The notes: a model not told the origin generated them from the sequence alone. Numbered from the stretch's first letter, positions 21,601 through 32,220 are shown. The stretch: 64,000 nt of DNA from Norana najaformis (GCA_964023275.1 OZ029927.1:24546831-24610830), one strand, 5' to 3'. Numbers and translations are program-made.

Positions 21601-24600
21601 AGCGGCTGGCTCTTGTATGAATGTAGTGCCCAACGAAATTGAGAAATGTGAGTGTTTTAGCTAAATATGAACGCAGTATTTTCATCAGATGTGCCCTCAA
21701 CCTGATGTTTAGTCCTTATGTAACAGAATCTTCATGTATTCTTTCAGAGCAACTATTTAGCTGTGTGAAAAGGTATGATTTCAGACAAGAGGAAAACGAG
21801 TTTCGAGATGGGAGGTATGCCAAGGTAGATTGTTTGAGAAGGACAGACTAACAGCCACAGTAATTGTTTGCATTGGAGGATTTGCAACTGGTAAGACTGC
21901 AGCTGCTACAAGGATGGGTTGTCTACCTAATTGTCTGATAAACCATCATTTTCAGTTAAGGCCATTTTTTTTAATTTTCCTATGCTGTTGTCTGACTAAA
22001 TTTGACAAAGTTCTGGGCTTTCGTTTGTTTAGGCAGTTGGGATTTCATCTTTAACTGGCGATGGCTTCCCTGAATTCGTAAAAGCAGTTGAAGAAGCGGC
22101 CGTCGAATATGAAGTGTAAGTTCTCCCACATTTTTTTATGTGGTATTAGAACTTTGGCATAAGAGGCTCTATCATCTAGGATCTTTGTTCTCAGTTGGCA
22201 CTGGATTGTCTCCATTTAATCTAAACCAGAGGATGCCCTGATTTCTGGAAGTTGGAAGTTTGATGAATACTTTAACGCTGTGTAACACTATTGCCATCTC
22301 AACTTTCTGGCCATTCATTAAATTCCTCTTAGTCGACCCTTTGCCTTCTGATCGCCCTCCTTTTTAACTGCTTAATGAGTCAGCCATGGTGTTACCTGGA
22401 GTTACATACTGTATCCTGGGATTACATAATGTAACCTGGGACATACACAGTGTTACATGAGAGTTACATTATGTCCCTTCAAGTTTACTACTCAAAAACT
22501 CTGTACAAACTCATATCCTGCGGAGTTCATAGGCAATGCTTTGAATGTCTCATCCTATTTGTCAGACACTTTGTCAAATGACAGCAGTCAATTTTTCGCA
22601 TTCACTAACAGACGAAAACAGCTTAATTAGTTTAGCCCAGTTTAATTCAACTGGTTAAACTAATTAAACAGTTTTCATCTGTTAGTGATTACGATAAATT
22701 GACTGAGGCTCAGTTGTTCAGTTGAAGACTTATCTTTTTCCAGCAACCTGCACTTTTGAGGTGAATTCATAGTTAAGCCGATATAAGTATCAGATTAATA
22801 ATAAAAAATAAATAATCTGGTACTATTTGTTGTACAGAGATTATCGTCAGTCATTTGAGAAATTAAAGGCCGCTAAAGCAGCAAAGGATGAACAGTCAAT
22901 GGACACAACTGGTAAACAATTCTACCTCGGCTCAAAATTTCGCTCGTAACTTATTTGTTGCTGGGTATATTGAACTAACTTCTTTCTGTAAAACAAAGTC
23001 GTCATAATGCACGAAGTATCAACAGGTTTCTGGCTTCTCTGAGTGATTGGTTTCGCTTGAAGTTGGAGGCTTGAAACCACACTGTCTGCGTTACAGGCCG
23101 AGAGATCTAACCATTTTGGCTGCTGTGCTCCACTTCCAAGGCAAAGCCGTCCTCACGTCTCGTCTGTTTTGAAGGATCTGTTCCTAGATTCCCACTGTAG
23201 TTCTCCAGTGGATTATGGATCATGGTTTTATATACCATAGTGAGATATCTCAACACTTTTATAGTGCCTTTTATGTACCTTAAGAAAGTGCTGCCGTTCG
23301 CCTAAATGGCGCCGAAGTTCATCAGAGCAAAATGTTCATCAGAGCAAAATGTTCGTCAGTAAGCTAGCTAACTGGGTTGTTGCCAAAGTTCTTACCCGAT
23401 CACTTCACAGAGGTTGATTGACCATTGATTGTTGCCAGGTGCGTTATGATTCACGAAACCAGAGGTGCTTGCTTTTGAAATGATTCAATAAACCGAAGGT
23501 GCTTGCTTTTGGAATGATTCAATAAAGGTCCTTTTGCTGGATTGCCAGTGTTTAATTATGCTATCAACTCAGAGAATTCTGTAGCACTGTGATGTTGGAA
23601 TCTTCATCAAGTGCTGCTAATTGTTGGTTGTTTGAACAACTGTTGTAACAGTTTATGGAAATTGTTGCAGAGGGAGCGGAGAATGCGGTTATTCCGAATG
23701 GACGGATGTGCCTGACGTTGGTCCAGAAGGCGGAAGGGGATAGAAGAGAAGAAGAGGAAGAGTCACTAGATGAAGGTTGGTGGAAACTTAACTGGAGCAG
23801 GCTGCTGGACTTCTCCAGTGGAATGTAATCATTGATTTCACTTGAAGCAGTCAAAGAGTATATCCTTTGCAACTATAATTGTAACAGATTTTTGTGTGGA
23901 AACTTCTTTTTATGCATTATGATACGATATTAATTTTGACGGATCGATCATAGGTTAATTTTGCTCTCGTTCTTAATATTCTGTCGTAGTGAGGACTTAG
24001 GGGACAGAGATCAAATATGTTTGCTTACCATAGAGTAATTTTTTTGTCATGAAATTCCTGCTTTTGTGTGTGAGCTCAAGAACGCTGAGTTGATGGATGT
24101 TGTGTGTTTATGAATTGGTTTCTTTGATGCACAGCTGAGTCAATGTGATTTTGCTCTTGGGGAAGGTGAGGTCCAAATTTGCATAACTGCTGGTCTGTTC
24201 AGAGCAAGAATTTGGGGAATTCTGAGCAGTGACCAAAAAACTGAAGTGATGCTCAGTTGATATGATATGGCAGAGTTTTCAACTTAAGTTGCATCTTTTG
24301 AACTTATCTAGCAGTCAAACATGGCACGGTGGTCTATCGGTAACGTGTCTGGTCAGTGATCATGCGGTTGCGGGTTCGACTTTGTGTAATGACCCTGGGC
24401 AAGTTGTTTGCACACACCATGCCTCTGTCACCAAGCAGTAGAATTTGGTACCAACGTAAGTTGGGAAATAAACGGCAAGTCCTGCGATGCACTGGCCCCA
24501 TGTCCAGGAATTGGGTTCGGCCATTGCCGGCTCAAGAGCCTAAGGAAAAAGAAATGAGCGCCTCCCCTATGTCTCACTTGTGGGATATGGGATACATTAC

Positions 24601-24830
24601 TTTTACCTGACAACAACAGTAAATTTGCAGACATTTAAGTTTTTATAGAACTTTTGCAAGTTCATACTCTGCATTTCATAGAACAAACTGAAAGGGTCAT
24701 TAGATCTGCTTAATTCAGGGCGCTATAGAAGTTCTGGGTTGTGTTATTTGTAGATGAAGATGACGCACAGGAGGAGATATGGTTTGAGAATTTCCGTAAA
24801 AACTTCCAGACCCCTGAAGCCAAGAGATAG
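15634..24830 (+). CDS. GPN1: GPN-loop GTPase 1 (12 exons)
   Basis: GPN1 is a cytoplasmic and nuclear-shuttling GTPase needed for RNA polymerase II assembly and nuclear import. Coding exons: 15634-15756, 16244-16337, 16700-16739, 17160-17226, 18100-18137, 18230-18308, 18692-18832, 21285-21431, 22033-22115, 22838-22911, 23671-23775, 24754-24830. All introns are GT-AG and the phases join to 355 codons plus stop, close to the ~370 of animal GPN1. Motifs: G1 GMAGTGKT (residues 30-37), the family-defining GPN loop LGPNG (89-93), G3 DTPGQ (126-130), G4 NKTD (193-196, split between exons 7 and 8) and a G5 region near GISSLTGDG (~246-254). The C-terminal tail is acidic, as in the family. Start: first ATG before the G1 motif. 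Exons 1-10 match the family closely; exon 11 is more diverged, so its boundaries are less certain. Intron 7 holds a 2-kb minisatellite. Confidence 0.93.
16436..16590 (+). repeat. SINE-2 (tRNA-derived), in GPN1 intron 2
   Basis: A-box-like 'ggttagagcgcttggcttgt', B-box-like 'aaacgggctcagct', then the body 'agggaccttgagcaagtcct' and 'cagcgccattgattgttg'. Other copies are at 20882-21040, 31615-31757 and, antisense, 25150-25320. Confidence 0.7.
16915..17100 (-). repeat. LINE 3' end, antisense, in GPN1 intron 3
   Basis: Begins with an inverted ATTACA-type microsatellite ('gagtgtaattgtaatctgac') and 'tttataaagcgcc', followed by antisense CR1-like C-terminal sequence. Same family as 13735-13935. 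Confidence 0.6.
17258..17400 (+). repeat. TATG tetranucleotide microsatellite
   Basis: Imperfect (TATG)n in GPN1 intron 4, starting about 30 bases after the exon 4 donor. Open frames rich in histidine/threonine/tyrosine on the minus strand here are artefacts. Confidence 0.9.
18525..18605 (+). repeat. SINE-3 3' fragment, in GPN1 intron 6
   Basis: Contains 'cctgataaattcattgaaaa', 'gagcagggttgaggcca' and 'cggtcgctatataaaac', the conserved end of SINE-3. Confidence 0.65.
18859..20881 (+). repeat. 42-bp minisatellite, array 2 (about 48 units) in GPN1 intron 7
   Basis: Roughly 48 nearly identical 42-bp units, each containing 'agcctattggttggagtg' and 'cttggcttgtgttttggtca'. A higher-order pattern is visible: a rare run of variant units (beginning 'agccaactgg', then 'taccctattgg', then 'tgggagtg...gttttttggtc') recurs at 19711 and 20341, exactly 630 bases or 15 units apart. 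The unit has no stop codon in two plus-strand frames, so very long open frames (up to 717 codons from 18725) run through it; one is an extension of GPN1 exon 7. These are not separate genes. The array runs straight into the SINE-2 head at 20882. Confidence 0.95.
20882..21040 (+). repeat. SINE-2 adjoining the minisatellite
   Basis: 'ccgattggttagagcttttg' (A-box-like) and 'agattcaagcctactcc' (B-box-like), then the SINE-2 body 'aaggaccttcaggcaagtcc' and 'ggtgccatcgattgatgctc'. Its first ~40 bases align with one minisatellite unit, with no gap between the two. Confidence 0.75.
21046..21212 (-). repeat. SINE-1, antisense
   Basis: Reverse of the SINE-1 head: 'ggtgacagaggcatggtgtt', 'ggagtcgaacccacaacca' (B box) and 'ttaccaatagaccaccatgc' (A box). 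It ends about 70 bases before GPN1 exon 8. Confidence 0.75.
22585..22705. repeat. Fold-back element with ~54-bp arms, GPN1 intron 9
   Basis: Imperfect inverted repeat. The left arm (22585-22639) contains 'tcactaacagacgaaaacag' and 'cttaattagttta'; the right arm (22652-22705) is its reverse complement with a handful of mismatches. The spacer is about 12 bases. It resembles a small fold-back or MITE-like element; no flanking duplication was identified. Confidence 0.75.
24323..24607 (+). repeat. SINE-1, near-complete, GPN1 intron 11
   Basis: tRNA-like head with A box 'tggtctatcggtaacg' and B box 'gcgggttcgactt', then a body with 'ccatgcctctgtcaccaagc', 'tcctgcgatgcactggcccc' and 'gagcgcctcccctatgtctc', ending 'gggatacattacttttac'. 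This is the best copy in the window; others are at 7168, 21046 (antisense), 28964 (antisense), 32085 and 34172 (antisense, interrupted). Confidence 0.8.
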
Positions 24831-25149
24831 GACGTCGAAGCAAAATCAAAGTCATTTCCGTTTTGTTTTCTGATGTTCGAACGGGCGATTATGAAACGTT
24901 TGATGTTGCTAATGATGAAACTCATTCTGCAAATGTGACTTACATTGACTGTTCTTTTTATCGCTAGCAAAAACCCGAAAGACTGGTCACCAAAACGAGC
25001 TCTTGACCGTGATGTTATTAAAGAAATTAGTTTTCTCTGTAACATTACAAATCTCCAAAGTGAATGCAGCGTGGTTGTCAGCTCTTTGTAGCGTAACTTC
25101 TAATTTCGGCCCCACCTCATGGATGCTCAAATTATTATTATTTTGCATT

Positions 25150-25320
25150 TGTTGTCATGCACGCAAGGTCAGTAAATCAGAATCTGAGGTGCAAAGCAAT
25201 TGTGAGTGAAGGACTTGCTCAAGGTCCCTACAGAGAACCGTCTCTGGGGCGGCTCGAACCTGTACTCTCAGCGTTATAAGCCAAGAGCTCTATCCAATCG
25301 GCAACCGTGACCTTTATACA
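25150..25320 (-). repeat. SINE-2, antisense
   Basis: Reverse complement of SINE-2: 'gtgaaggacttgctcaaggt', 'ggctcgaacctgtactct' (B box) and 'aagccaagagctctatccaa' (A box). It passes directly into minisatellite array 3. Confidence 0.7.
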
Positions 25321-25490
25321 AATAAAACGCTCTAACCAATCGGCTACCGTGACCTACACACAAGCCAATCGGCTACTGTGACCTATATACGAACAAAACG
25401 CACTAACCAATCGGCTACCGTGAACCACATACAAGCCAAGCGCTCTAGCCAATCGACTACCATGACCCACGTACAGACAAAACCCTGACT
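25290..25490 (-). repeat. 42-bp minisatellite, array 3 (about 4-5 units), antisense
   Basis: Diverged 42-bp units containing 'aaccaatcggctaccgtgac', the reverse complement of the SINE-2 head. As in array 2, the units lie on the 5' side of an adjoining SINE-2 copy, in the same relative orientation. Confidence 0.8.
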
Positions 25491-25589
25491 TACGCTCTGT
25501 CCAAAAGGACCCATTGGTAGGGGTAGGTGGTCGAAATTTGAATTTACACTACCGAGTCGAAATTGGGTGAGGCAGCTTCAAAGGTTAGA

Positions 25590-26015
25590 TTTTCTATAGC
25601 AACCGTATTGCCTCGACCCTGCTGATTTCTCAATGGATTTATTAGGTGAGATCTTTCGCTACCGCTGCCCGTTTGAATGGTTGCCATGCCTTTTGTATTA
25701 GTATTCAGTGTATAACGACATCTTGTGGCACCAGGGCCGTTAACTTCGACCTTCCCTCTTTAATTTTGGGGGTGGTAGTTGGCGATTGAACGAAATTGAC
25801 AAGTATATAGCATCAGAAAATGCGATTAAAGGGTGTCTAAGCGCAACATAATATTTGTAAAATGTAAATGTACCTGCTTATCTACAGCGACCGTATAGCC
25901 TCGAATTTCTCATTTTTCAATGAATTTATTCGGTTGAAATCCTACACAATCGCTGCCCGTTTGAATGGGCGCCACGCCATTTAAGATCCCCGTGTACGGA
26001 TCGTACTAAACCGAG
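25590..26015 (-). repeat. Two antisense SINE-3 pieces around an unclassified repeat copy
   Basis: Pieces at 25590-25685 and 25875-26015 share 'gcctcgaccctgctgatttc' and 'gctgcccgtttgaatgg'; the second also has 'gatccccgtgtacggatcgt'. Between them (25715-25835) is one copy of the unclassified repeat that fills 0.4-4 kb. Confidence 0.6.
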
Positions 26016-26509
26016 ATTAAAATCTTTGAAATATAGCATCGATCGTTATGCTAACCGGTTTTCTCGCGCATAGAAGGCCTTCACGTAGCTTTACCCAATG
26101 TAGCTAACTAGGCCAGCTGGTTGGGTGTGTGGTTATTGGCACGTTCGTGCAGAACACTGGATAGAAATAAGCAGGATAGTGTAATTAATAATTTATTCAT
26201 ATCGTAGTCTACTGGGCGATAATGGGTGCCATGAGTTTGGAATAACTGGCCAGGTTTAATGATCAGTGATTAAGCCGACGAACGTTGTACCTAAGACTCT
26301 AATATCTTTGGTTGTACTGTCCTGGCGAGAAATGGGTTGCCACAGATCATTCGAAGTTGGTAATTGTTTGTTTTTTTCTTAAAGGTACGCAAAAACGTTC
26401 TGTAAAATCTTAACCTTGGTTAATAAAAATAAGAAGAAATAAGATTAAGGTAAAAAGAAACAAATCGGACGATTGAAGCCAATGAACACTTATCCGTTGG
26501 GTTTAACTT

Positions 26510-26625
26510 TTCCAAGTCCGTACGCGGAACCTTAATAGTGTGGTGCCCATTCAAATGGGGAGTGGTCGTGAAGGATATCATCACTCGACTGATTCATTAA
26601 AATGAACAGGGTCGAGGCCTGTTCA
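26510..26625 (+). repeat. SINE-3 fragment
   Basis: 'gtccgtacgcggaaccttaa', 'gcccattcaaatgggg' and 'gaacagggtcgaggcc' match the SINE-3 body in order. Confidence 0.6.
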
Positions 26626-28963
26626 TTAGTTCCTGTTTAGCGGCGCATGTCTCTGCGCTCGTGTTTTTATTTTCTAGCTATTGTTTTCCACAATTAATTA
26701 AAATTTTCTACCGATCTAGCTTAACTGAATAGTCTTATTCACTCATCGTTTATGTTTGAGTGTTCCGATTTATCTTCGTCTGCTATCAATTTTCCTGGAT
26801 TTATTACTTAGAATTTATTGCTCAGCAACGTCAACAACGTCTATTATCGCCCATCACGCTCCGTTTATTTCCTTTTGTCGTGGGATTCTGTCTCGGGATT
26901 ACGAAAGAACTACTAAATATTTGATCTGCTCCAGAAATTATGGGATTACGAGGCCATACGGTCGCTATAGAAAAACGCGTAGGCCTGCATTCCCATTTAG
27001 GCCTACATGTTTTCGTCATTTGTTTGCCCTCAGGGCCTCAGTGACGCGAGGTCTTATGTACGCGCAGTCAAGTGCGCGTGTACTAGAGGAAGGTAGTTCG
27101 TCAAGCGAGATGCGGCAGCGAAGCCGCGTTTAGCTTTGAAACCCGCCAAAGGCTGAGTCAGGTGAGCTAGGTCGTCACGGTCAATGACCTCTTACAGTAC
27201 GGAATCCACAAACGGCCGACTGCAAGCGGTTGGTTAGTATTGCTCTGCAAAAACTTCCATACGGTGTTATAGGCCTTCGTATGCAAGGCTGTGGCTAAGC
27301 AAAAGTTAATTTTCATATGTACAAGGCATGGCTTGCAGTCTATATTTTCAGTCAATATATCAATGCATATACCTAAAGATATGTAGCCTAAAACATCTGC
27401 TCTATAAATGCAAAATCGGTAGATTGATTCTGCAATCGACCGGTAGTGAGCATAAATTTGCATCAATCAATCAATGAAAAGACTGCCGGCAGTGTAGCCA
27501 CTATAAGCTTACTGGGGTTCGGGCTGCCGGAGCTTTAGATGCGCGGTGTCAGAATGTAAACGTTGTGACGAAACGAGAGCGGGAAGAGAAACGAAGGCGG
27601 CTTCAAAATATTTGTTAATTTTGTCGTTTAATTTTAATATCGAACTCTGCAGTTTAGTTCGTTTATTGCAAGCAGAATGTAAGTGTACACGACCGTGGAA
27701 TGAATTGATCGGGTGACGTCCTTCGCCTCCGCAAGGGTTAGTAAATATTGAAAAGGTCTGGATGATTGACACTGACCAGCTGTTCAACGACGATGTGTCA
27801 TCACGAAGCTAATTAGCGTCGCCCTCCACCTTTTATTCGGGCTTGGGACTAGCTACACCCGAGTACGGTGTGGCGGAGTTTAGACTGATGGCGTATACCA
27901 CGGTTTTAATGGACCCGCCCGTGAAATAATGTATACGCCGTTTCCCACGTTCATGCAGGACGCAATCCCACACTCCAGTAACAATTCTGGTGCTTATTAT
28001 GTGTTTGTTTGAATGACATTTTGGCGACTTGAAAGTGGTCTTCAGTCTCGCTGATAAATGTGGCAAAAATTCTCCACCATAAAAGAACTCAGCATTGGTA
28101 AAATTCAACTCCCTATCTCAACACCTGGATCGGTTATTGTCCAGAGTTATAATCTTGTAGTGACCCACATTTAGACAGTTTCGACGCTTTTATAAAGGAA
28201 ATCTTGCAGGAACATGCGTCGGTATTAGGAAATCATGTTGGCCTTGAGCTGAATCTGGACAATTTGTAGTTATATTCAGGCCATACATTTTGTAGATATG
28301 TGTAGTTTCCAAAAATCAATAGCTTGCAGGTGTTGCTGAGTATGTATATGTTTTAAACTGAACTCCTGTATTGATTTTCTCATATGTTTTACTTTAGAGC
28401 CTGTCTTTATTTCCTGTTTTCTGTGGAGAATTATGCAGAATAAAATGCTGTAATTGACAACATTATCTAATGCCTTAGCAGGATCTATGGAACTTGTAAA
28501 GTAATATTATTTATGCAAATGATGCTATTTAAAGAATTTACCAGAACAAGGCCAGAAATGAAGTGTGCATGTGTGAATGTGTGTGTGTGTGCATGAAATA
28601 GAGAGATGGAGGGAGGGAAGGATGTGCAACCTGTAGAATTTGACTAGCAGTTGCATTAAATGTTATGATTTCACTAGATTTACCTGCAATTTCCAGGATT
28701 TCTTGTATTCTTAGCAAAGCATGTTGCAACTCATAGATGCATTTTGCCATGAACCAAAATCTTAATGGCTCAGAGTCAGAATTGGCCGAAATTTGGCCTA
28801 ATATCTGCCATAGATTTTGTTGAAATTCCACCAAAAACAATTTGCGGCCAGTCAAAATGTTGAAAAATTTATTTAGCTGGCCAACAGTGTGAAGGGTCTA
28901 AACATGAGTAACTTGTGCCTCGACTTGCACAGCGCCTGTATCTGTATTGAAAGAAAGTATCTC

Positions 28964-29085
28964 TTATCCCACTAGTGAAATATAGGAGAGGCATTCATTT
29001 CCTTTTCTTTATGTCCTTGAGTCGATAATGGATGACTCCCAAGGTCCTGGACACATAGCCAGTGCATCGTAGGACTTGCCTTATT
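28964..29085 (-). repeat. SINE-1 3' part, antisense
   Basis: 'cttatcccactagtgaaata', 'ggagaggcattcatttcc' and 'cagtgcatcgtaggacttgc' are the reverse of the SINE-1 tail. It ends about 150 bases before the GH31 start codon. Confidence 0.7.
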
Positions 29086-29237
29086 GAAAGCGGTTAAATC
29101 TTTTAATCTGCTAATGGGTTAATCGTGTAGCTTTAAGTCCCTAATCTGACTGTTTCAGAATTGCATTAAATAAGTATTTCTTGTTTATCAACAGACAGGA
29201 CAAGCATACAACGTTCCTACCTCGCAGCCAAAATATC

Positions 29238-31334
29238 ATGTCAGTACTCAACTATTTGATTAGCAAATTGAAGAAGCGACGGTTTTGTTTCAAAGACCAC
29301 ATCATATGGCCACCACGCTCGCTGTGGTTCTTAAAGCTTCTAGTGATCTCAGTATCGTTGGTTGCCTTGCTGTTTATATGGTTACTTGGGTGCTGTGAAC
29401 TGAAAACCTTGACCAAGAAGCTTCGAGTCACAAGTATAACTTTTGACAAGGTGCAAATTTCTATTGGGTCTCAGATCCTGTTTCAGCTTTTTGAACCTGG
29501 ATGGAAGGAGAGCTTAGTCGGATCAATCGGTAAGACAGTGAATAGTGACGATTATAAAATTGTAACGAAAACTGATGCTGAGCTTCTTGTGGAGTTTTCA
29601 AGCGGTGTTCGACTGACTGTATGGCATAATAGAAGTCTTCCAGCCGGTGAAGCTAGTTGTTACAAGATCTTATGGCATTGTTATCAAGGCGCACACAATA
29701 GACTCCAAGATACGTTTTCACTTGAGGGTGCTCGCTGGTATGGTGGATCAGTGGTTAAAGCACCTTTGTGGCCAACCGATCTGTTACAACGCCCTCCGGA
29801 ACCTTTTGTCACAAGAGATTCGTACAACGACCATTACGGTGGTGTTCAGGAACGTTTCTGGCTGTCATCCAAAGGCGTTTCTTTATTTGTCGACCATGAT
29901 GTACCGTTATTTGTGGGTCTTAACGAAGATGGAGATGACATGATCAATTTTATTTCCACATTTTCAAAGCCTTATGGAAACAGCCGTAATCGCACTCTTT
30001 TTCTTAGCTATGCAATCTGCCAGGCGGAAAACATCACTGCTATGTATCTTGCGGCTGCAGGGCGCTTCTGGAAGAAACCATTTGGCATTCCAGATAAAAA
30101 GGCTTTCCGTTATCCAATATGGTCGACATGGGCTGTATTCAAGAACCACATTGATCAAACAAAAGTGATTGATTTTGCAAGAACAATTGACGAAAAGGGT
30201 TTCAAAAACTCCCATTTGGAGATTGATGATGGATGGGCTGAAAACCATGGTGACTTTGACTTCGATTTTGTCAAGTTCCCTGACCCAGTCGAAATGGTGA
30301 ATACCTTGAAGGACAGACTAGGATTTCGTGTAACTCTTTGGGTTCATCCGTTTGCCAGTCTGTTTTCCAGCGCATTCTGGCAGAAGGACTCGAAGGGAAA
30401 CCGAATGTGGATGAAGTTACGACAGGTAGACTTTCCAGCTTGTGTGTTCTGGTGGAATGGATTGGGAGCAGTTCTTGATCTGACGAATCCAGAGGCAGCC
30501 GACTGGTTCCTAAACACTCTGAAGCAGTTGGCAAAACTATATCGTATTGATTCTTTCAAGTTTGATGGCGGTGAATCCGGTTGGCTTTCTTCTTGGGGAG
30601 TGGCAGCGAATCCACTGGACAATCTCAATGACTACACAAAGGCGTTTATAGATGTTGCCTACAATTCCGATACTGAACTGCGGCTTCAAGAAGTCCGAGT
30701 TGGGGTTTCCTCTCAACATCTCCCGATGTTTCTTCGTCTGATGGACAAGGACTCTCACTGGGACTACAGCAACGGCTTGCGGTCTATCATTCCTCACATC
30801 CTGCTGTTTGGAGTGATCGGATATCCGTTTGTGCTTCCAGACATGATTGGTGGCAATGCATACAGCTTCTTTAACATCCAGAGCACCACTTGGCCGGAAA
30901 GAGAACTCTATGTACGCTGGATGGAATTGACAGCGTTTCTTCCAGCGATGCAGTTTTCCGTTGTGCCTTGGCTCTACGATGACGAGGTCGTTCGGATCGC
31001 CCACAAAATGTGCGAACTGCATGAGAAATATGCCGACAAGATCATTGCAGTGGCTGAGGAAGCCACCCGAACGGGTGCACCGATCATCCGACCCTTGTGG
31101 TGGATAGCCCCGCGGGACGAAGAGGCCTTGCAAATTGACACGGAATTCTTGCTGGGAGACGACCTGCTTGTGGCACCCGTCGTGGACCGGGGAGCCAGAG
31201 CCAGGGACATTTACCTCCCAGCGGGAAACTGGAAAGATGAACTGAATGGACGAATTCTCGAAGGCGGAAGATGGTATCGCAGTTTCAGAGTGCTTTTGCA
31301 CGAACTGGCATATTTCACTTTAATACGGGGATAG
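29238..31334 (+). CDS. Membrane-anchored GH31 glycosidase, MYORG-like
   Basis: Predicted 698-residue glycoside hydrolase family 31 protein, similar in length and plan to MYORG (about 714 residues), an ER-resident alpha-galactosidase-type enzyme linked in mammals to muscle and brain. A basic N-terminal segment (KLKKRR) precedes one hydrophobic helix at ~residues 29-52, giving a type II protein with the catalytic part in the lumen. The GH31 barrel is plain: HLEIDDGWAE (~326-335), then SFKFDGGESGW, where Asp at ~443 is the expected nucleophile. MDKDSHW (Asp ~503) fits the acid/base position, and YPFVLPDMIGGNAYS follows. Possible N-glycosylation sites occur (NRT, NIT). I chose the ATG at 29238; the open frame further upstream starts with TTG, and an acceptor-like tttatcaacag ends at 29194, so a non-coding 5' exon is likely. 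The whole coding region is one exon. Substrate cannot be told from the sequence. Confidence 0.9.
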   Translation: MSVLNYLISKLKKRRFCFKDHIIWPPRSLWFLKLLVISVSLVALLFIWLLGCCELKTLTKKLRVTSITFDKVQISIGSQILFQLFEPGWKESLVGSIGKTVNSDDYKIVTKTDAELLVEFSSGVRLTVWHNRSLPAGEASCYKILWHCYQGAHNRLQDTFSLEGARWYGGSVVKAPLWPTDLLQRPPEPFVTRDSYNDHYGGVQERFWLSSKGVSLFVDHDVPLFVGLNEDGDDMINFISTFSKPYGNSRNRTLFLSYAICQAENITAMYLAAAGRFWKKPFGIPDKKAFRYPIWSTWAVFKNHIDQTKVIDFARTIDEKGFKNSHLEIDDGWAENHGDFDFDFVKFPDPVEMVNTLKDRLGFRVTLWVHPFASLFSSAFWQKDSKGNRMWMKLRQVDFPACVFWWNGLGAVLDLTNPEAADWFLNTLKQLAKLYRIDSFKFDGGESGWLSSWGVAANPLDNLNDYTKAFIDVAYNSDTELRLQEVRVGVSSQHLPMFLRLMDKDSHWDYSNGLRSIIPHILLFGVIGYPFVLPDMIGGNAYSFFNIQSTTWPERELYVRWMELTAFLPAMQFSVVPWLYDDEVVRIAHKMCELHEKYADKIIAVAEEATRTGAPIIRPLWWIAPRDEEALQIDTEFLLGDDLLVAPVVDRGARARDIYLPAGNWKDELNGRILEGGRWYRSFRVLLHELAYFTLIRG

Positions 31335-31518
31335 ATATTAGTATTGATGTATGTTTTTCTGCTGATATTGTTCATGTATATGCTCTTGTTTAATCATTGC
31401 TCAAACAGAATTGTAGTAATAGATATCATGCAGGACTCTTAATAGCTTTAATTGAGCTACGCTTTTTGCACAATTGTGAAACTTCTTTACTGTTTAGATA
31501 TGTATGTACATGTATGTA

Positions 31519-31520
<2 letters not shown>

Positions 31521-31556
<36 letters not shown>
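31521..31556 (+). repeat. AT dinucleotide microsatellite
   Basis: Uninterrupted (AT)n about 190 bases after the GH31 stop codon. Confidence 0.95.
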
Positions 31557-31557
<1 letters not shown>

Positions 31558-31614
31558 TATGTTTAGGTGTATGTGTTAAAGCATTTATTGTTGTAACGTC
31601 TTTTAAGTTCCTCT

Positions 31615-31757
31615 CAGGGCGCTCGGCTTGTAATGCGGAGAGTACGGGTTCAATCCTGCCCATAGATGGTTACTGTGTAGGGACCTTGAGCAAGTCCTTC
31701 ACTCACAATTGCTTTGCATCTCAGATTCAGATTTACTGACCTTGCAAACAGAATAAA
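31615..31757 (+). repeat. SINE-2 with candidate poly(A) signal
   Basis: 'ggcgctcggcttgtaatgcg' (A box part), 'acgggttcaatcctgccc' (B box) and 'agggaccttgagcaagtcct'. Its end supplies AATAAA at 31752-31757, the first such hexamer I see after the GH31 gene, followed by a (GAT)n run. The SINE may therefore provide the 3' end signal for that gene. Confidence 0.65.
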
Positions 31758-32084
31758 TGCATGATGATGATGATGATGATGATAGTGATGATAATGATAA
31801 TGTTAATAATGCAGAGAAAGCATGTTAAACTGAATGACATGAGACATTAAGTTTCTCTGAAAAGTACTACTGGCTTTTTCCCTGTTAAATACCTGCTCAG
31901 TGTACCGATGCAAGAGCTTTTGGTAAATGTGGGCAATATATATATGGCAACAGCCATCACAACCAGTATTGGAGGACAGAAACTTACTGCCTGTTTTGCT
32001 CTTATAAAATTTGCACTATGACCTTTGTGTGACGGCTGCCAACATGTTGGCCTGCTGTGTGATTCTGTAAACAAGCTATGGAAT

Positions 32085-32220
32085 TTTGTTTCCGGCGTAA
32101 GCTGGGAAGTAAACGGCAGGTCCTGCGATGCACTGGTCCCACGTCCAGGACCTTGAGATTCGTCCATTGCCGGCTGAAGAGTAGACAATGAGAGTTCCTC
32201 TACGTTTCATTGTGGAACAT
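32085..32220 (+). repeat. SINE-1 3' part
   Basis: 'taagctgggaagtaaacggc', 'tcctgcgatgcactggtccc' and 'ttcgtccattgccggctgaa' match SINE-1. Confidence 0.7.

Larger units (their letters stand above)
24831..29237. other. Intergenic region between GPN1 and the GH31 glycosidase gene
   Basis: No gene recognised. The content is mostly repeats: SINE-2 antisense (25150-25320), minisatellite array 3 (25290-25490), SINE-3 pieces (25590-25685, 25875-26015, 26510-26625), a copy of the unclassified repeat (25715-25835; partial near 27800-27890) and a SINE-1 tail (28964-29085). An open frame at 26756-27133 has no recognisable motif. Pieces of the 5' UTR of the gene at 29238 may lie at its right end. Confidence 0.5.

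Noticed and set aside
30537-31301. Antisense open frame of 254 codons
   Set aside because: A shadow of the GH31 coding region, which has recognisable catalytic motifs in the plus frame.
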